From: Paenibacillus ehimensis NBRC 15659
GTDB lineage: Bacteria > Bacillota > Bacilli > Paenibacillales > NBRC-103111
Assembly: GCF_004000785.1 (NCBI RefSeq)
Contig: NZ_BILX01000008.1
Location: 1-64,000, forward strand
Length of the DNA: 64,000 nt
Direction of reading: 5' to 3'
In this document: positions 63,221 through 64,000 of the stretch, one piece after another
How the letters are laid out: the number at the start of each line of letters is the position of its first letter
Position numbering within the stretch: the stretch's first letter is position 1
Made by a program: the position numbers and the translations under genes
Notes under the pieces: model-generated
Told to the model about the DNA's origin: nothing
The model's database searches: none
Seen by the model: the letters and a program-made list of their open reading frames with translations, nothing else

Positions 63221-64000
63221 ATGATCAAAAGGAACTTTTATCTGTTGTGGGGTAGTCAAGTCATTTCTAACATTGCTGATATCGTTTATTTGATGGCAGT
63301 CATTTCTTTTGTGTTCGGGACTACCCATTCTCTGCTGACCACGGTCATTGTTCCATTGATTCGGTTCGGGTCGCAGACCATAAGCGGGCTAATATTTCCA
63401 GTTGTGGTTTCACGATTTAAACTAGCAAAGATTTTGATATTTGCTCAATTTTCCCAATTTGCGATATTTTCATGTTTCATGTTTTTTTATTTATTGAGCC
63501 AATCAATCCCTTTAGCTCTAATGTTTTCGCTGATTTTTTTTATTTCCTTTTTTGACGGCTGGGTGAAGCCCTGTAGAAATTCTTTAATGCCTCGGATTGT
63601 ATCCAAAGAGGAGCTGGTAAGGGCAAATGGGCTAGTATCAACGAGCGACCAAATCATCAAATGTTCAAGTTGGGCTTTTAGCGGCGTTTTGGTGATTATG
63701 CTTGGAACATTTAATTCCATGATTATCGTTTTAGCTTCATTGTTTATAGCAACAATACTTGCTTCTCTGATCAAAGATAAAAGCGAACAAGACAATAAAT
63801 CATATGATTCAAAATGGAAACAGGCTGCCGAAGGATGGAAGACATCATTTCGAGATAAGCGAATCAGAACTGTCTTTATAGTTGATGCCATAGACACAAT
63901 TGGCGGAACGGCTTGGCTTGGTGCCTTTGTGCTTGCGTTTTGCGTTCAGGTTCTTCATAAAGATGAGAGCTGGTGGGGATTAGCAAATGGATCTTTCTTT
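63221..64000 (+). CDS. MFS transporter (partial, runs off the window)
   Basis: The first 260 codons are present. Starting MIKRNFYLLWGSQVISNIADIV, seven or so membrane helices are visible, with the cytoplasmic loop KPCRNSLMPRIVSKEELVRANGLVSTSDQ typical of the bacillibactin-exporter-like or macrolide-efflux-like (MefA/YfiS) MFS group, in which P-x-x-(V/I)-x-x-(E/D)-(E/Q)-L-x-x-A-N is conserved. AAGGAG at 63189-63194 lies too far upstream for this start, so coupling to the preceding small ORF is likely. Base composition is AT-rich. The substrate cannot be inferred. Confidence 0.82.
   Translation, partial: MIKRNFYLLWGSQVISNIADIVYLMAVISFVFGTTHSLLTTVIVPLIRFGSQTISGLIFPVVVSRFKLAKILIFAQFSQFAIFSCFMFFYLLSQSIPLALMFSLIFFISFFDGWVKPCRNSLMPRIVSKEELVRANGLVSTSDQIIKCSSWAFSGVLVIMLGTFNSMIIVLASLFIATILASLIKDKSEQDNKSYDSKWKQAAEGWKTSFRDKRIRTVFIVDAIDTIGGTAWLGAFVLAFCVQVLHKDESWWGLANGSFF

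Noticed and set aside
1-64000. tRNA, rRNA, CRISPR arrays, replication origin, prophage
   Set aside because: No cloverleaf-like runs with CCA ends, no regularly spaced direct repeats, no DnaA-box cluster and no phage structural gene block were seen on reading through.

Overview
The window looks like a chromosomal segment of a Paenibacillus-type bacterium (Bacillales). The support is strong purine-rich AGGAGG ribosome binding sites, GTG and TTG starts, a bacillibactin/paenibactin-type dhb siderophore cluster with classic Fur boxes, a BceRSAB/YxdJKLM-YxeA-type peptide sensing module, a GH46 chitosanase, YitT, a roc arginine pathway and a nos accessory operon. GC content is uneven. The siderophore block and nos genes are GC-rich. 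The ABC-F gene, serine hydrolase, MarR-amidohydrolase pair, 50.6-52.0 kb and 56-64 kb are clearly more AT-rich.

Layout. 1-2.2 kb: end of a nos operon (nosD tail, nosL, nosY, nosF) that services nitrous oxide reductase. 2.2-4.3 kb: a broken tetR, then an Lsa-like ABC-F ribosome protection gene behind a leader that looks like a three-strand transcription attenuator. 4.5-9.5 kb: response regulator, ABC-2 exporter pair, histidine kinase and a membrane-anchored beta-lactamase-family serine hydrolase. 9.5-16 kb: mostly minus-strand single genes (a lone E2 acyltransferase core, a small secreted protein, an internally deleted GNAT, an M28 peptidase, VOC, YitT, HxlR, methyltransferase). 16-20 kb: WYL regulator, NmrA-like oxidoreductase and a DrrAB-like exporter. 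20-25 kb: a MarR gene and a secreted amidohydrolase sharing a palindromic operator, thioredoxin reductase, and a second MarR divergent from an EamA transporter.

25-42 kb is the siderophore locus, all on the minus strand: Btr-like regulator, Fe-siderophore binding lipoprotein, trilactone esterase, dhbA-C-E-B-F, mbtH and an MFS exporter that carries a frameshift. DhbF is C-A-T-C-A-T-TE; its second A domain reads as threonine and its first as glycine-like. Fur boxes precede both the regulator and the binding protein. 42-45.6 kb holds a separate stand-alone NRPS, A(Val-like)-PCP followed by an unusual linker and a condensation/epimerization-like domain, with no thioesterase and no obvious partner.

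45.7-47.3 kb: a dead DJ-1/PfpI gene and a GH46 chitosanase preceded by three copies of a palindromic operator. 47.5-53.9 kb: a YxeA-ABC-kinase-regulator module in the YxdJKLM-YxeA order, split by a decayed 1.2 kb island of opposite orientation that looks like toxin/immunity-type debris. 54-58.9 kb: hybrid kinase, TetR/nitroreductase divergent pair, LysR. 59-62.8 kb: arginine catabolism (permease, ornithine aminotransferase, arginase) with cre-like sites. The window ends inside an MFS transporter gene.

All homology statements come from reading motifs by eye; no database search was run. No tRNA, rRNA, CRISPR array or intact transposase gene was seen.
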